This document shows, one piece after another, positions 1-9,058 of a stretch of DNA of 64,000 nt. Numbering within the stretch: position 1 is the stretch's first letter; each line of letters begins with the position of its first letter. Origin of the DNA: Limnohabitans sp. Rim47 (GTDB lineage: Bacteria; Pseudomonadota; Gammaproteobacteria; Burkholderiales; Burkholderiaceae_C); contig NZ_FBYA01000003.1 in the NCBI RefSeq assembly GCF_001517545.1, positions 136,128 through 200,127 of the forward strand, read 5' to 3'. Made by a program: the position numbers and the translations under genes. The notes under the pieces are model-generated. The model did no database searches, was not told the DNA's origin, and saw only the letters and a program-made list of their open reading frames with translations.

Positions 1-675
1 TTTCAGGCGCACGCCCGTCACGCCCGATGCGTCACCCAGCACTTCTTCCAGGGTCTGGAAGGTTTTGAGCACGATCTTGCCTGCAGCGACCTTTTCCATC
101 AGCTTGTCGACCAAGATCGGTTCGGCCTTGAACTTGTCGCGGCGGTGAATCAAATAGACCGTGCTGGCGATGTTGGACAGGTAGAGCGCTTCTTCGACGG
201 CGGTGTTGCCACCCCCGACCACGCAGCACAGCTGTTCGCGGTAAAAAAAGCCGTCGCAGGTGGCGCAACCGCTTACCCCTCGTCCCATGAAGGCGGTTTC
301 GGAAGGCAGCCCCAAGTATTTGGCCGAAGCGCCCGTGGCGATGATCAGTGAATCGCACGTGTAGGTCCCGCTGTCACCGATGAGGGTGAATGGGCGCTGG
401 TCGAGTTTGACGGTGTGGATGTGGTCGAACACGATTTCAGTGTTGAAGCGCTCGGCGTGCTCCTGGAAGCGCTGCATCAGCTCGGGGCCCTGCACGCCAT
501 TCACGTCAGCAGGCCAGTTGTCGACTTCGGTCGTGGTCATGAGCTGGCCCCCTTGGGCCATGCCGGTGATCAACAAAGGCTTCAGGTTGGCGCGAGCGGC
601 GTAAACGGCGGCGGTGTAACCAGCAGGGCCGGAGCCGAGGATCAGGACTTGTGCGTGTTTGGATGTGGCAGACAT
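1..675 (-). CDS. trxB: Thioredoxin reductase TrxB, partial (C-terminus beyond window)
   Basis: NADPH-dependent flavoprotein that reduces thioredoxin in the cytoplasm. Reading the minus strand from the ATG at 675-673 gives 225 codons that run off the left edge without a stop, so roughly the last third is missing. Near the N-terminus is the FAD-binding GSGPAGYTAA motif (residues 14-23). The redox-active CATCDG motif places the two catalytic cysteines at residues 137 and 140. The second nucleotide-binding motif GGGNTAVEEA follows, as expected for the low-molecular-weight class. It is divergent from ftsK, with about 165 bp between. A TACAAT -10-like hexamer on the minus strand lies at 745-740. 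Family assignment is secure; the start is well placed before the Rossmann fold. Confidence 0.95.
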   Translation of the reverse strand, partial: MSATSKHAQVLILGSGPAGYTAAVYAARANLKPLLITGMAQGGQLMTTTEVDNWPADVNGVQGPELMQRFQEHAERFNTEIVFDHIHTVKLDQRPFTLIGDSGTYTCDSLIIATGASAKYLGLPSETAFMGRGVSGCATCDGFFYREQLCCVVGGGNTAVEEALYLSNIASTVYLIHRRDKFKAEPILVDKLMEKVAAGKIVLKTFQTLEEVLGDASGVTGVRLK

Positions 676-840
676 GGTGTGCAATCGGGTTAGGCGGGCG
701 GTTAAAAGACAAAGTCAATGCAATGCATCGAATGGTCTTATTGTAAGAAACCACCAAAGTCAGCAGGCCGAGAGGGTTTCATGCAGGCGCGTGCGCGGTC
801 TGAACGGGGGGCTTGATCGGGTAAGCTTGAGGCCTAATTT

Positions 841-3240
841 ATGACCTATTCACTGCACACATTGATCAACCCCACGGCCCGAGCCAAGGAGGTTGAGGAA
901 CCTCAAACGTTTTGGGCGCGCTTTGCCCAAGAAATCGCTTTGTTGATGGGCGGCGCATTGCTTTTGCTGTGCATTTTGGCTTTGCTGAGTTACCAAGCCT
1001 CCGATCCGGCTTGGTCCACCTCTGGCAGCGGACAAACGGTACGCAACTGGATCGGTCGGGGAGGGGCCTTGTTGGCTGACTTGGCTTATTTTGGACTTGG
1101 CTATTCCGCTTGGTGGTGTCTGGCGGCAGCTGGGCGCGCTTGGTTGGTGGGTCTGGCTCGCTGGATGAGGGGTTCAGCGGGGGAGGATTCGGCCCCTGCG
1201 GCCCACGAGCGCCGCAGTCGTTGGACTTTCTGGATCGGCTTGCTGGTTTTGCTGTCGGCAAGCGCCAGCATCGAGTGGGCTCGTTTGTACCGCTTAGAGG
1301 CCAATTTACCCGGCCACAGTGGCGGCGCATTGGGTTATTTGGTGGGCACAGTCAGCGTGCGCTGGTTTGGCTTTACGGGTGCGGCATTGGTGGGGATCGC
1401 GCTGGTGGTCACCGGCGTTGCAATGGTGTTCCGCTTTTCTTGGGGCCAGCTGGCCGAGGTGGTGGGCGGGCGCATTGATGGCTTGATCCAGTCCCGCCAC
1501 GAAAAGCGAGAAATTCAGGAAGACTTGGCATTGGGCCAGCAGGCTTTGCGCGAACGTCAACAAGCCATGCCCATGCAAGCCATTGAGCCGCAGTGGGACA
1601 TGGACCCTTTGGCCCCGGCGCCTGGGGGGCAGCTGGATCTGGAGCCTTTGCCAATCCCTGTAGCGCAGCCCCCAGCGATGGTGATTGAGCCTGCCGTCAT
1701 GGATGTGCCGCGCAGCGACCGGGTGGTCAAAGAGCGTCAAAAACCACTGTTCACAGAATTGCCCGACAGCAAGCTGCCGCAAGTGGATTTGCTCGACAGT
1801 CTGTCGATCCGGCAAGAAACAGTGTCGCCCGAGACGCTGGAGATGACCAGCCGCCTGATTGAGAAAAAGCTCAAGGATTTTGGTGTCGAGGTGCGCGTGG
1901 TGGCTGCGGCCCCCGGCCCGGTGATCACGCGTTACGAGATCGAGCCTGCCACGGGCGTCAAAGGCTCTCAGGTGGTGAACCTGGCCAAAGACTTGGCGCG
2001 TTCGCTCAGCCTGGTGTCGATTCGAGTGATCGAAACCATTCCTGGTAAAAATTTCATGGCTTTGGAATTGCCCAATGCCAAGCGCCAGTCGATCAAGCTC
2101 AGTGAAATTTTGGGCTCTCAGGTATACAACGAAGCCAAATCGATGCTGACCATGGGCTTGGGCAAGGACATCATTGGCAATCCGGTGGTGGCCGATCTGG
2201 CCAAGATGCCCCACGTGTTGGTGGCGGGTACCACCGGCTCGGGCAAGTCGGTCGGAATCAACGCCATGATTTTGTCGCTGCTCTACAAGGCCGAAGCCCG
2301 CGATGTGCGCTTGCTGATGATCGACCCCAAGATGCTGGAAATGTCGGTTTACGAAGGTATTCCGCACCTGCTGGCCCCGGTGGTCACCGACATGCGCCAA
2401 GCCGCACACGGCCTCAACTGGTGTGTGGCCGAGATGGAAAAGCGCTACAAGCTGATGAGCAAGATGGGCGTGCGCAATTTGGCCGGTTACAACGTCAAGA
2501 TTGACGAAGCCACGGCCCGCGAAGAGTTCATCTATAACCCGTTCAGCCTGACCCCGGACGATCCCGAGCCGCTCAAGCGCTTGCCTCACATCGTGGTGGT
2601 GATCGATGAGTTGGCCGACTTGATGATGGTGGTGGGCAAGAAAATTGAAGAGCTCATTGCCCGTCTGGCCCAAAAGGCCCGCGCGGCCGGTATCCACTTG
2701 ATCTTGGCCACACAGCGCCCCAGCGTGGACGTGATCACCGGCCTGATCAAGGCCAATATTCCAACCCGCATCGCGTTTCAAGTGTCGAGCAAGATTGACA
2801 GCCGCACCATCCTCGACCAAATGGGGGCTGAAGCCTTGTTGGGCATGGGCGACATGCTTTACATGCCTTCGGGCACTGGTTTTCCGATCCGCGTACACGG
2901 TGCGTTTGTCAGTGATGAAGAAGTGCACCGCGTGGTGAACTACCTCAAGAGCCAGGGTGCGCCCGATTACATCGAAGGCGTGCTCGAAGGCGGCACGGTG
3001 GACGACGATGGCGGCATGCTGGGCGAGGGCGATAACGCAGAAAAAGACCCGATGTACGACCAAGCGGTCGAGGTGGTCCTGAAGAACCGCAAAGCCAGCA
3101 TCTCCTTGGTCCAGCGTCACCTCAAGATTGGCTACAACCGTGCAGCCCGCTTGGTGGAAGACATGGAAAAAGCCGGCTTGGTCAGCAGCATGAGCGGCAG
3201 CGGACAACGAGAGATTTTGGTGCCCGCCAGGGCCGAGTGA
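841..3240 (+). CDS. ftsK: DNA translocase FtsK
   Basis: Septal membrane-anchored DNA pump that clears chromosome termini during division and activates XerCD recombination at dif. The 799-residue protein has four hydrophobic segments in the first 200 residues, then a short variable linker rich in Pro and Gln. The RecA-like motor follows, with Walker A GTTGSGKSV and Walker B-type VVVIDELADLMMVV. The C-terminal winged-helix gamma domain begins near DPMYDQAVEVV and is the part that reads KOPS sites. The linker is much shorter than in E. coli FtsK (about 1,330 residues), which is common in betaproteobacteria. A GAGG ribosome-binding site at 829-832 sits 8 nt before the ATG. The stop is just upstream of lolA, so the two are probably cotranscribed. 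Confidence 0.97.
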   Translation: MTYSLHTLINPTARAKEVEEPQTFWARFAQEIALLMGGALLLLCILALLSYQASDPAWSTSGSGQTVRNWIGRGGALLADLAYFGLGYSAWWCLAAAGRAWLVGLARWMRGSAGEDSAPAAHERRSRWTFWIGLLVLLSASASIEWARLYRLEANLPGHSGGALGYLVGTVSVRWFGFTGAALVGIALVVTGVAMVFRFSWGQLAEVVGGRIDGLIQSRHEKREIQEDLALGQQALRERQQAMPMQAIEPQWDMDPLAPAPGGQLDLEPLPIPVAQPPAMVIEPAVMDVPRSDRVVKERQKPLFTELPDSKLPQVDLLDSLSIRQETVSPETLEMTSRLIEKKLKDFGVEVRVVAAAPGPVITRYEIEPATGVKGSQVVNLAKDLARSLSLVSIRVIETIPGKNFMALELPNAKRQSIKLSEILGSQVYNEAKSMLTMGLGKDIIGNPVVADLAKMPHVLVAGTTGSGKSVGINAMILSLLYKAEARDVRLLMIDPKMLEMSVYEGIPHLLAPVVTDMRQAAHGLNWCVAEMEKRYKLMSKMGVRNLAGYNVKIDEATAREEFIYNPFSLTPDDPEPLKRLPHIVVVIDELADLMMVVGKKIEELIARLAQKARAAGIHLILATQRPSVDVITGLIKANIPTRIAFQVSSKIDSRTILDQMGAEALLGMGDMLYMPSGTGFPIRVHGAFVSDEEVHRVVNYLKSQGAPDYIEGVLEGGTVDDDGGMLGEGDNAEKDPMYDQAVEVVLKNRKASISLVQRHLKIGYNRAARLVEDMEKAGLVSSMSGSGQREILVPARAE

Positions 3241-3242
3241 CC

Positions 3243-3932
3243 ATGATGCAAAACAAATTGGGGTCGCGCCGCACGGTGCTGGCATTCATGGGCAAGGGCT
3301 TGTTGGCCGTGTCGACAATGGCTTGGGGCGTTCATGCCCAAGCCGATGGCGTTGATCTGTTGGCCCAGTTCATGAAACAAGCCCGCAGCGGGCGTGCTCA
3401 GTTCACGCAGGTGGTCACTTCGCCCAGCAGGGCCGGGCAGGTGCCTCGCAGCAAAACATCCAGTGGCAGTTTTGAATTCCAGCGCCCAGGCAAGTTTCGC
3501 TTTGATTACCGCAAGCCTTTTGTGCAAACCTTGGTGGCCGATGGCCAAACACTTTGGCTGCACGATGTCGAGTTGAACCAGGTCACTGCGCGCAAGCAGT
3601 CGCAGGTGCTGGGCTCGACCCCGGCCGCCTTGTTGACGGCTGCATCGGACTTGCAAGCCTTGAAAGCCGATTTTCAATTCGCACCCGAGCCCGAACGGGA
3701 CGGGTTGCAATGGGTGCGTGCCACGCCTCAATCGCCAGACGGGCAAATTCGCGCTGTGATGATGGGTTTGCGTTCTGCTGCTGCAGGGCCTGAATTGGCC
3801 GTGCTGGATGTGCAGGACAACCTGGGTCAGCGTTCGGTGCTGACGTTCTCGGGTTTTGAGATCAACCCGATCTTGCCTGCCCATACATTTGCATTCAAAG
3901 TCCCTGCCGGTGTTGATGTGATCAAGCCTTGA
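3243..3932 (+). CDS. lolA: Outer-membrane lipoprotein carrier LolA
   Basis: Periplasmic chaperone that takes lipoproteins from LolCDE and passes them to LolB (lolB is at 28.8 kb here). The 229-residue product begins with a signal peptide: basic residues, a hydrophobic run and a HAQA-type cleavage region near residue 30. The mature part carries the LolA pattern of outer-membrane-lipoprotein-sorting proteins, including the block GSFEFQRPGKFRFDYRKPF. Start choice is ambiguous: a GTG at 3237 overlaps the ftsK stop, and ATGs lie at 3243 and 3246. I use 3243. It sits between ftsK and rarA, an order widely seen in Gram-negative genomes. Confidence 0.93.
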   Translation: MMQNKLGSRRTVLAFMGKGLLAVSTMAWGVHAQADGVDLLAQFMKQARSGRAQFTQVVTSPSRAGQVPRSKTSSGSFEFQRPGKFRFDYRKPFVQTLVADGQTLWLHDVELNQVTARKQSQVLGSTPAALLTAASDLQALKADFQFAPEPERDGLQWVRATPQSPDGQIRAVMMGLRSAAAGPELAVLDVQDNLGQRSVLTFSGFEINPILPAHTFAFKVPAGVDVIKP

Positions 3933-3948
3933 TGTGTGAGCAGGTTGG

Positions 3949-5247
3949 ATGAAAGCTGTCAATTTGTCGCCCCATGCACCGTTGGCCGAGCGCCTGCGTC
4001 CAAAGCACCTGGGTGAGGTGATTGGCCAGCAGCATTTGCTGGGCGAGGGCATGGCCTTGCGTTTGGCGTTCGAGTCTGGCCAGCCGCACAGCTGTATTTT
4101 GTGGGGCCCGCCAGGCGTGGGTAAAACCACGATTGCCCGCTTGATGGCCGATGCCTTTGACGCACAATTCCTCAGCATCAGCGCTGTTTTAGGCGGCGTC
4201 AAAGACATCCGTGAAGCGGTTGAAAAAGCCGAGGCTGCCCGCACTGGCCTGCACCCGCAGCGCACCATCATGTTTGTGGACGAGGTGCACCGCTTCAACA
4301 AAAGCCAGCAAGACGCGTTTTTGCCGCACGTTGAAAGTGGCTTGTTTACTTTCATTGGCGCCACCACCGAAAACCCTTCTTTCGAGGTGAATTCGGCCTT
4401 GCTCTCGCGAGCTGCCGTGTACGTGCTTCAGCCCTTGTCTGAAGACGATCTGCAAAAAATCGTGGTTCGGGCGCAAGGCATCAACGCGATTCCCTCAATT
4501 GAGTCCGAGGCTTTGACCCGTTTGCTGGCCTATGCCGATGGCGATGCCAGGCGCTTGCTGAACACGCTTGAAACCTTGTCCATGGCGGCCAAGCAAGAGG
4601 CCATCGACCCAGTCACGGACACCTGGTTGATGCGGGTCTTGGGTGAACGCATGCGCCGCTACGACAAAGGCGGCGAGCAGTTCTACGACACCATCAGTGC
4701 CTTGCACAAGTCCGTGCGTGGCTCAGACCCCGATGCCGCACTGTATTGGTTCGTCCGCATGCTTGATGGGGGTGCAGACCCGCGCTACATGGCCAGGCGA
4801 TTGATCCGCATGGCCAGCGAGGACATTGGCTTGGCCGATCCGCGCGCGCTGCGCATGGCCTTGGATGCTGCCGATGTGTATGAACGCTTGGGCAGTCCCG
4901 AGGGTGAGTTGACGCTGGCGCAGTGCGTGATTTATTTGGCCATGGCCCCCAAATCAAATGCCGCTTACAAAGCCTTCAACGAGGCCAAGGCATTCGTCAA
5001 AAAAGACGGCACCCGCCCGGTGCCCATGCACTTGCGCAATGCCCCGACCCAGCTGATGAAAAACCTCGATTACGGCAAGGGCTATCGCTACGCGCACGAC
5101 GAAGAAGGCGGCTTTGCGGCGGGCGAGCGCTATTTGCCCGACGGCATGGCCGAACCTGGCTTTTACAGGCCTGTGCGCAGGGGGTTGGAGATCAAAATTG
5201 CGGACAAACTGGAAGAACTGCGAAAGAGAAATTCAGGCACAGGGTAA
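3949..5247 (+). CDS. rarA: Replication-associated recombination protein A (MgsA-type AAA+ ATPase)
   Basis: AAA+ ATPase related to clamp loaders that acts at stalled replication forks. The 432-residue protein has Walker A GPPGVGKTT at residues 53-61, Walker B IMFVDEVH at 107-114 and sensor 1 GATTENPSFEV. The C-terminal tetramerisation part contains the typical SDPDAALYWFVRML and NAPTQLMK blocks. Length matches the family (about 430-450). It follows lolA by 16 bp and probably shares its transcript. A hairpin with a T-run at 5295-5337 likely ends this unit. Confidence 0.96.
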   Translation: MKAVNLSPHAPLAERLRPKHLGEVIGQQHLLGEGMALRLAFESGQPHSCILWGPPGVGKTTIARLMADAFDAQFLSISAVLGGVKDIREAVEKAEAARTGLHPQRTIMFVDEVHRFNKSQQDAFLPHVESGLFTFIGATTENPSFEVNSALLSRAAVYVLQPLSEDDLQKIVVRAQGINAIPSIESEALTRLLAYADGDARRLLNTLETLSMAAKQEAIDPVTDTWLMRVLGERMRRYDKGGEQFYDTISALHKSVRGSDPDAALYWFVRMLDGGADPRYMARRLIRMASEDIGLADPRALRMALDAADVYERLGSPEGELTLAQCVIYLAMAPKSNAAYKAFNEAKAFVKKDGTRPVPMHLRNAPTQLMKNLDYGKGYRYAHDEEGGFAAGERYLPDGMAEPGFYRPVRRGLEIKIADKLEELRKRNSGTG

Positions 5248-5294
5248 TTCCCGAGCAAATTGAATACTGACGCGATACTTTCTTTCACTACAAT

Positions 5295-5337
5295 CCCGCC
5301 ACCCCGCCCGATGTTGCGCAGATCTGGCGGGTTTTTT
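5295..5337 (+). terminator. Rho-independent terminator after rarA
   Basis: CCCGCCA (5295-5301) pairs with TGGCGGG (5325-5331) and is followed at once by six T. The 23-nt loop is large, but the stem plus U-tract is typical. A TACAAT hexamer (5289-5294) directly abuts the stem, so this could instead be an attenuator at the start of a liv leader transcript; termination of the ftsK-lolA-rarA unit is the simpler reading. Confidence 0.65.
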
Positions 5338-5433
5338 GCTAGTGGTCAGGGCTTGCCCAAAAGGTGTGCCTGACTTGATAACAACAACCGAAGCGAAGAC
5401 CCACTAAGCGCGGGTCAAAACACGGAGAAATAT

Positions 5434-6363
5434 ATGGACGTCTTCTTCCAGCAGGTCATCAACGGCCTGGTCATGGGCAGCATGTACGCCTTGGTGGCCT
5501 TGGGCTACACCATGGTCTACGGCATCATCAACTTGATCAATTTTGCACACGGTGAAGTGCTGATGGTGGGGGCTTTGACGAGCTGGACAGCCATCGGCAT
5601 GATGCGCGACGCCATGCCGGGCGCTCCAGGATGGGTCATCCTGATTTTGGCCACGCTGATCGCTTGTGTGGTGGCCGTGGCCTTGAATTTTTCCATTGAA
5701 AAGATCGCTTACCGACCTTTGCGCAACAGCCCCAAGTTGGCCCCCCTGATCACCGCCATCGGCATGAGTATCTTGCTGCAGACGCTGGCCATGATCATCT
5801 GGAAACCCAATTACAAGGCGTACCCCACATTGCTGTCGAGCACCCCGATCAACATGGGCGGCGTTGTTATCACACCCACGCAAATCATGATTTTGGGTGT
5901 GACCGCCGTCTCATTGGCTGTGCTGATGTGGTTGGTCAACTACACCCGCCTGGGCCGCGCCATGCGCGCCACCGCCGAGAACCCCCGCGTGGCGGGCTTG
6001 ATGGGCGTGAAGCCTGACATGGTGATTTCGGCCACCTTTGTGATCGGTGCCATTTTGGCGGCCATTGCAGGCGTCATGTACGCCTCGAACTACGGCACTG
6101 CGCAACACGCCATGGGCTTTTTGCCCGGCCTGAAGGCCTTCACCGCAGCGGTGTTTGGCGGCATTGGCAACTTGTCGGGTGCGGTGATTGGCGGTATTTT
6201 GCTGGGGCTGATCGAGGCCATTGGCTCGGGTTACATCGGACACCTGACAGGCGGCGTTTTGGGTAGCCATTACACCGACATTTTTGCGTTCATTGTGTTG
6301 ATCATCGTTTTGACCCTGCGCCCTTCGGGCTTGATGGGTGAACGCGTGGCCGATCGCGCTTGA
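5434..6363 (+). CDS. livH: Branched-chain amino-acid ABC transporter permease LivH
   Basis: First permease of a high-affinity ABC importer for branched-chain amino acids or similar compounds in the inner membrane. The 309-residue protein is almost entirely hydrophobic helices and opens with the LivH signature QVINGLVMGSMYALVALGY and INLINFAHGE. The cytoplasmic coupling loop reads RAMRATAENPRVAGLMGV. A GGAG ribosome-binding site precedes the ATG. The stop overlaps the region of the livM start. Substrate is inferred from the family only; many HAAT transporters of this type take other amides or amino acids. Confidence 0.93.
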   Translation: MDVFFQQVINGLVMGSMYALVALGYTMVYGIINLINFAHGEVLMVGALTSWTAIGMMRDAMPGAPGWVILILATLIACVVAVALNFSIEKIAYRPLRNSPKLAPLITAIGMSILLQTLAMIIWKPNYKAYPTLLSSTPINMGGVVITPTQIMILGVTAVSLAVLMWLVNYTRLGRAMRATAENPRVAGLMGVKPDMVISATFVIGAILAAIAGVMYASNYGTAQHAMGFLPGLKAFTAAVFGGIGNLSGAVIGGILLGLIEAIGSGYIGHLTGGVLGSHYTDIFAFIVLIIVLTLRPSGLMGERVADRA

Positions 6364-6374
6364 TGGAGGTCGAC

Positions 6375-7451
6375 ATGAAAAACAACAAAACACTTCAATT
6401 TCTGCTGATCGGTGCGGCGCTCATTGCACTGCCGCTGGTTCTGCAAATTTTTGGCAACGCCTGGGTGCGCATTGCCGACATGGCTTTGCTCTACATCTTG
6501 TTGGCCATCGGCCTGAACATCGTGGTGGGCTATGCCGGTTTGCTCGACTTGGGTTATGTGGCCTTTTTTGCGGTGGGCGCCTACATGTACGGCTTGCTGT
6601 CGTCGCCTCACCTGACCAACACGTTCGCGTGGATCGCTGCCGCGTTTCCTGCGGGCATGCACATGCCGATTTGGCTCATCGTGCCCGTCGGGGCCGCGTT
6701 GGCGGGCCTGTTTGGCATGTTGCTGGGCGCGCCCACACTCAAACTGCGCGGTGACTATTTGGCCATCGTGACCTTGGGTTTTGGCGAGATCATCCGCGTG
6801 TTCATGAACAACCTGGACCATCCCGTCAACATCACCAACGGCCCCAAAGGTCTGGACCAGATCGATCCGATCTCGATCTTTGGCTTGAACCTGGGCAAGA
6901 AGCTGGTGATTGGCGATTTTGAAATCGCTTCGGTGTCGTTGTATTACTACCTGTTCTTGAGCTTGGTGCTGTTCACCATCTTGATCTCGCACCGCTTGGA
7001 AATCTCTCGCATTGGGCGCGCTTGGATGGCCATTCGTGAAGACGAAATCGCTGCCAAGGCCATGGGTTTGAACACACGTAACCTGAAGTTGCTGGCTTTT
7101 GGCATGGGCGCCACTTTTGGCGGCGTGTCGGGTGCCATGTTTGCCGGTTTCCAGGGCTTTATTTCGCCCGAGTCCTTCAGCCTGATGGAGTCGGTGATGA
7201 TTGTGGCGATGGTCGTCTTGGGCGGCTTGGGCTACTTGCCGGGGGTGATTTTGGGCGCGATTTTGTTGTCGGCATTGCCCGAAGTGCTGCGCTATGTGGC
7301 GGGCCCTTTGCAAGAAATCACAGGCGGTCGTTTGGACGCCTCGATCATGCGGCAGTTGTTGGTGGCGTTGGCCATGATCGTGATCATGTTGATGCGTCCT
7401 CGGGGGCTGTGGCCTTCGCCTGAGCATGGCAAATCGCTCAAGACGAAATGA
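6375..7451 (+). CDS. livM: Branched-chain amino-acid ABC transporter permease LivM
   Basis: Second permease, pairing with LivH. It is 358 residues from the ATG at 6375, which has a strong GGAGG site five bases upstream; an in-frame ATG at 6360 overlaps the livH stop but lacks this. The LivM-type GLNIVVGYAGLLDLGYVAFF motif follows the first membrane segments. A cytoplasmic coupling loop reads RIGRAWMAIREDEIAAKAMG. Transcription and translation are probably coupled along the operon, with gaps of a few bases. A few residues at the N-terminus could change with start choice. Confidence 0.93.
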   Translation: MKNNKTLQFLLIGAALIALPLVLQIFGNAWVRIADMALLYILLAIGLNIVVGYAGLLDLGYVAFFAVGAYMYGLLSSPHLTNTFAWIAAAFPAGMHMPIWLIVPVGAALAGLFGMLLGAPTLKLRGDYLAIVTLGFGEIIRVFMNNLDHPVNITNGPKGLDQIDPISIFGLNLGKKLVIGDFEIASVSLYYYLFLSLVLFTILISHRLEISRIGRAWMAIREDEIAAKAMGLNTRNLKLLAFGMGATFGGVSGAMFAGFQGFISPESFSLMESVMIVAMVVLGGLGYLPGVILGAILLSALPEVLRYVAGPLQEITGGRLDASIMRQLLVALAMIVIMLMRPRGLWPSPEHGKSLKTK

Positions 7452-7462
7452 AGGAGCAGAAC

Positions 7463-8248
7463 ATGAATCCAACAGCCAACAAAGACACCGTGCTCAACGT
7501 TTCGGGTATTTCCAAGCGATTTGGCGGTTTGCAGGCCCTCACCGATGTGGGCATGACCATTCAGCGCGGTCAGGTCTATGGCCTGATCGGCCCCAACGGC
7601 GCAGGCAAGACCACATTTTTCAATGTGATCACCGGCCTGTACACGCCCGACAGTGGCAGCTTCGAGCTGGCAGGCAAGCCTTACCAACCCACGGCGGTGC
7701 ACGAAGTGGCCAAAGCCGGCATTGCCCGCACTTTCCAGAACATCCGTCTGTTCGCCGAAATGACGGCGCTGGAAAACGTGATGGTGGGCCGCCATGTGCG
7801 GACCCACTCGGGTTTGCTGGGCGCGATTTTCCGCACACCTGGCTTCAAAGCCGAAGAGGCGGCCATTGCCCAACGCTCGCAAGAGTTGCTCGACTACGTG
7901 GGCATTGGCAAATACGCCGACTACAAGGCCCGCACGCTGTCTTATGGCGATCAACGCCGCTTGGAGATCGCTCGCGCCTTGGCCACCGATCCCCAACTGA
8001 TCGCCCTGGACGAACCTGCCGCTGGCATGAATGCGACCGAAAAAGTGCAGCTGCGCGAGTTGATCGACCAGATCCGCAAAGACAACCGCACCATCTTGCT
8101 GATTGAGCACGATGTGAAGCTGGTCATGGGCTTGTGTGACCGCGTCACCGTGCTCGACTACGGCAAGCAAATTGCCGAAGGCACGCCTGCCGAGGTGCAG
8201 AAAAATGAAAAAGTGATTGAAGCCTATTTGGGCACGGGAGGACACTGA
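7463..8248 (+). CDS. livG: Branched-chain amino-acid ABC transporter ATP-binding protein LivG
   Basis: ATPase subunit energising LivHM. The 261-residue protein has Walker A GPNGAGKTT, the ABC signature in the form LSYGDQRRLEIARAL, Walker B LIALDEPAAGMN and switch histidine in LLIEHDVKLVMG. The LivG-specific FQNIRLFAEMTALENVMVG block is present. I start at the ATG at 7463, with AAGGAG at 7450-7455, rather than the in-frame ATG at 7448. It follows livM directly and is followed by livF. Confidence 0.94.
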   Translation: MNPTANKDTVLNVSGISKRFGGLQALTDVGMTIQRGQVYGLIGPNGAGKTTFFNVITGLYTPDSGSFELAGKPYQPTAVHEVAKAGIARTFQNIRLFAEMTALENVMVGRHVRTHSGLLGAIFRTPGFKAEEAAIAQRSQELLDYVGIGKYADYKARTLSYGDQRRLEIARALATDPQLIALDEPAAGMNATEKVQLRELIDQIRKDNRTILLIEHDVKLVMGLCDRVTVLDYGKQIAEGTPAEVQKNEKVIEAYLGTGGH

Positions 8249-8249
8249 G

Positions 8250-8966
8250 ATGGCCGACATCCTTTTGAAAGTCAAAGACCTGCAAGTCGGCTACGGCGGC
8301 ATTCAGGCGGTCAAAGGCGTGAGCCTCGAAGTGCGCGAAGGCGAATTGGTGTCGCTGATCGGCTCCAACGGGGCGGGCAAAACCACCACCATGAAAGCCA
8401 TCACCGGCACCTTGCCCTTGCAAGCCGGTGACATCGAATATTTGGGCAAGAGCATCAAAGGCCAAGGCCCTTGGGACTTGGTCAAGCAAGGCTTGGCCAT
8501 GGTGCCGGAAGGCCGCGGCGTGTTCACCCGCATGACCATCATCGAAAACCTGCAAATGGGCGCGTACATCCGCTCAGATGCCGCAGGCATCGCCGATGAC
8601 ATCGAGAAGATGTTCACCATCTTCCCGCGTCTGCGCGAACGCAAGGACCAGTTGGCGGGCACCATGTCCGGGGGCGAGCAGCAGATGCTGGCGATGGGCC
8701 GTGCCTTGATGAGTCGCCCCAAAGTCTTGCTGCTGGACGAGCCTTCTATGGGCTTGTCGCCCATCATGGTCGACAAGATCTTCGAGGTGGTGCGTGATGT
8801 TTATGCCCAGGGCGTCACCGTCTTGCTGGTGGAGCAAAACGCCAGCCGTGCATTGGCCATTGCCGATCGGGGTTATGTGATGGACTCCGGCCTCATCACC
8901 ATGACCGGTGTGGGCAAAGACATGCTGGAAGACCCCAAAGTTCGGGCGGCTTATTTGGGCGAGTGA
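8250..8966 (+). CDS. livF: Branched-chain amino-acid ABC transporter ATP-binding protein LivF
   Basis: Second ATPase, forming a heterodimer with LivG. It has 238 residues from the ATG at 8250, preceded by GGGAGG. Walker A is GSNGAGKTTT, the signature is MSGGEQQMLAMGRAL and Walker B is VLLLDEPSMGLSP, all canonical. MVPEGRGVFTRMTIIENLQMG is the LivF-type Q-loop region. It is the last gene of the operon; no livK/livJ binding-protein gene follows. The next gene is a convergent Bug-type receptor of a different family. Confidence 0.94.
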   Translation: MADILLKVKDLQVGYGGIQAVKGVSLEVREGELVSLIGSNGAGKTTTMKAITGTLPLQAGDIEYLGKSIKGQGPWDLVKQGLAMVPEGRGVFTRMTIIENLQMGAYIRSDAAGIADDIEKMFTIFPRLRERKDQLAGTMSGGEQQMLAMGRALMSRPKVLLLDEPSMGLSPIMVDKIFEVVRDVYAQGVTVLLVEQNASRALAIADRGYVMDSGLITMTGVGKDMLEDPKVRAAYLGE

Positions 8967-9006
8967 ACTGCATTTGCCCGACGATGGGCCGTTGCCGCCT
9001 CAGGCT

Positions 9007-9034
9007 GTCACCCCGGACTTGATCCGGGGTCCAC
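9007..9034. repeat. Dispersed GC-rich palindromic repeat, copy 1
   Basis: The sequence reads CCCCGGA-cttga-TCCGGGG flanked by GTCA on the left and TCCAC on the right, and lies between the convergent livF and Bug genes. Related copies are at 15142-15170 and 45064-45092. It can form a seven-pair hairpin on either strand and may double as a bidirectional transcription stop, although no T-run follows. Confidence 0.6.
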
Positions 9035-9058
9035 TTGCTTGTTTCGTTTGCAGTTTGC

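Noticed and set aside
1306..3285. Open frame of 659 codons antisense to ftsK
   Set aside because: Shadow of ftsK; composition is rich in His, Gln and Arg with no domain, whereas the opposite strand has intact Walker motifs.
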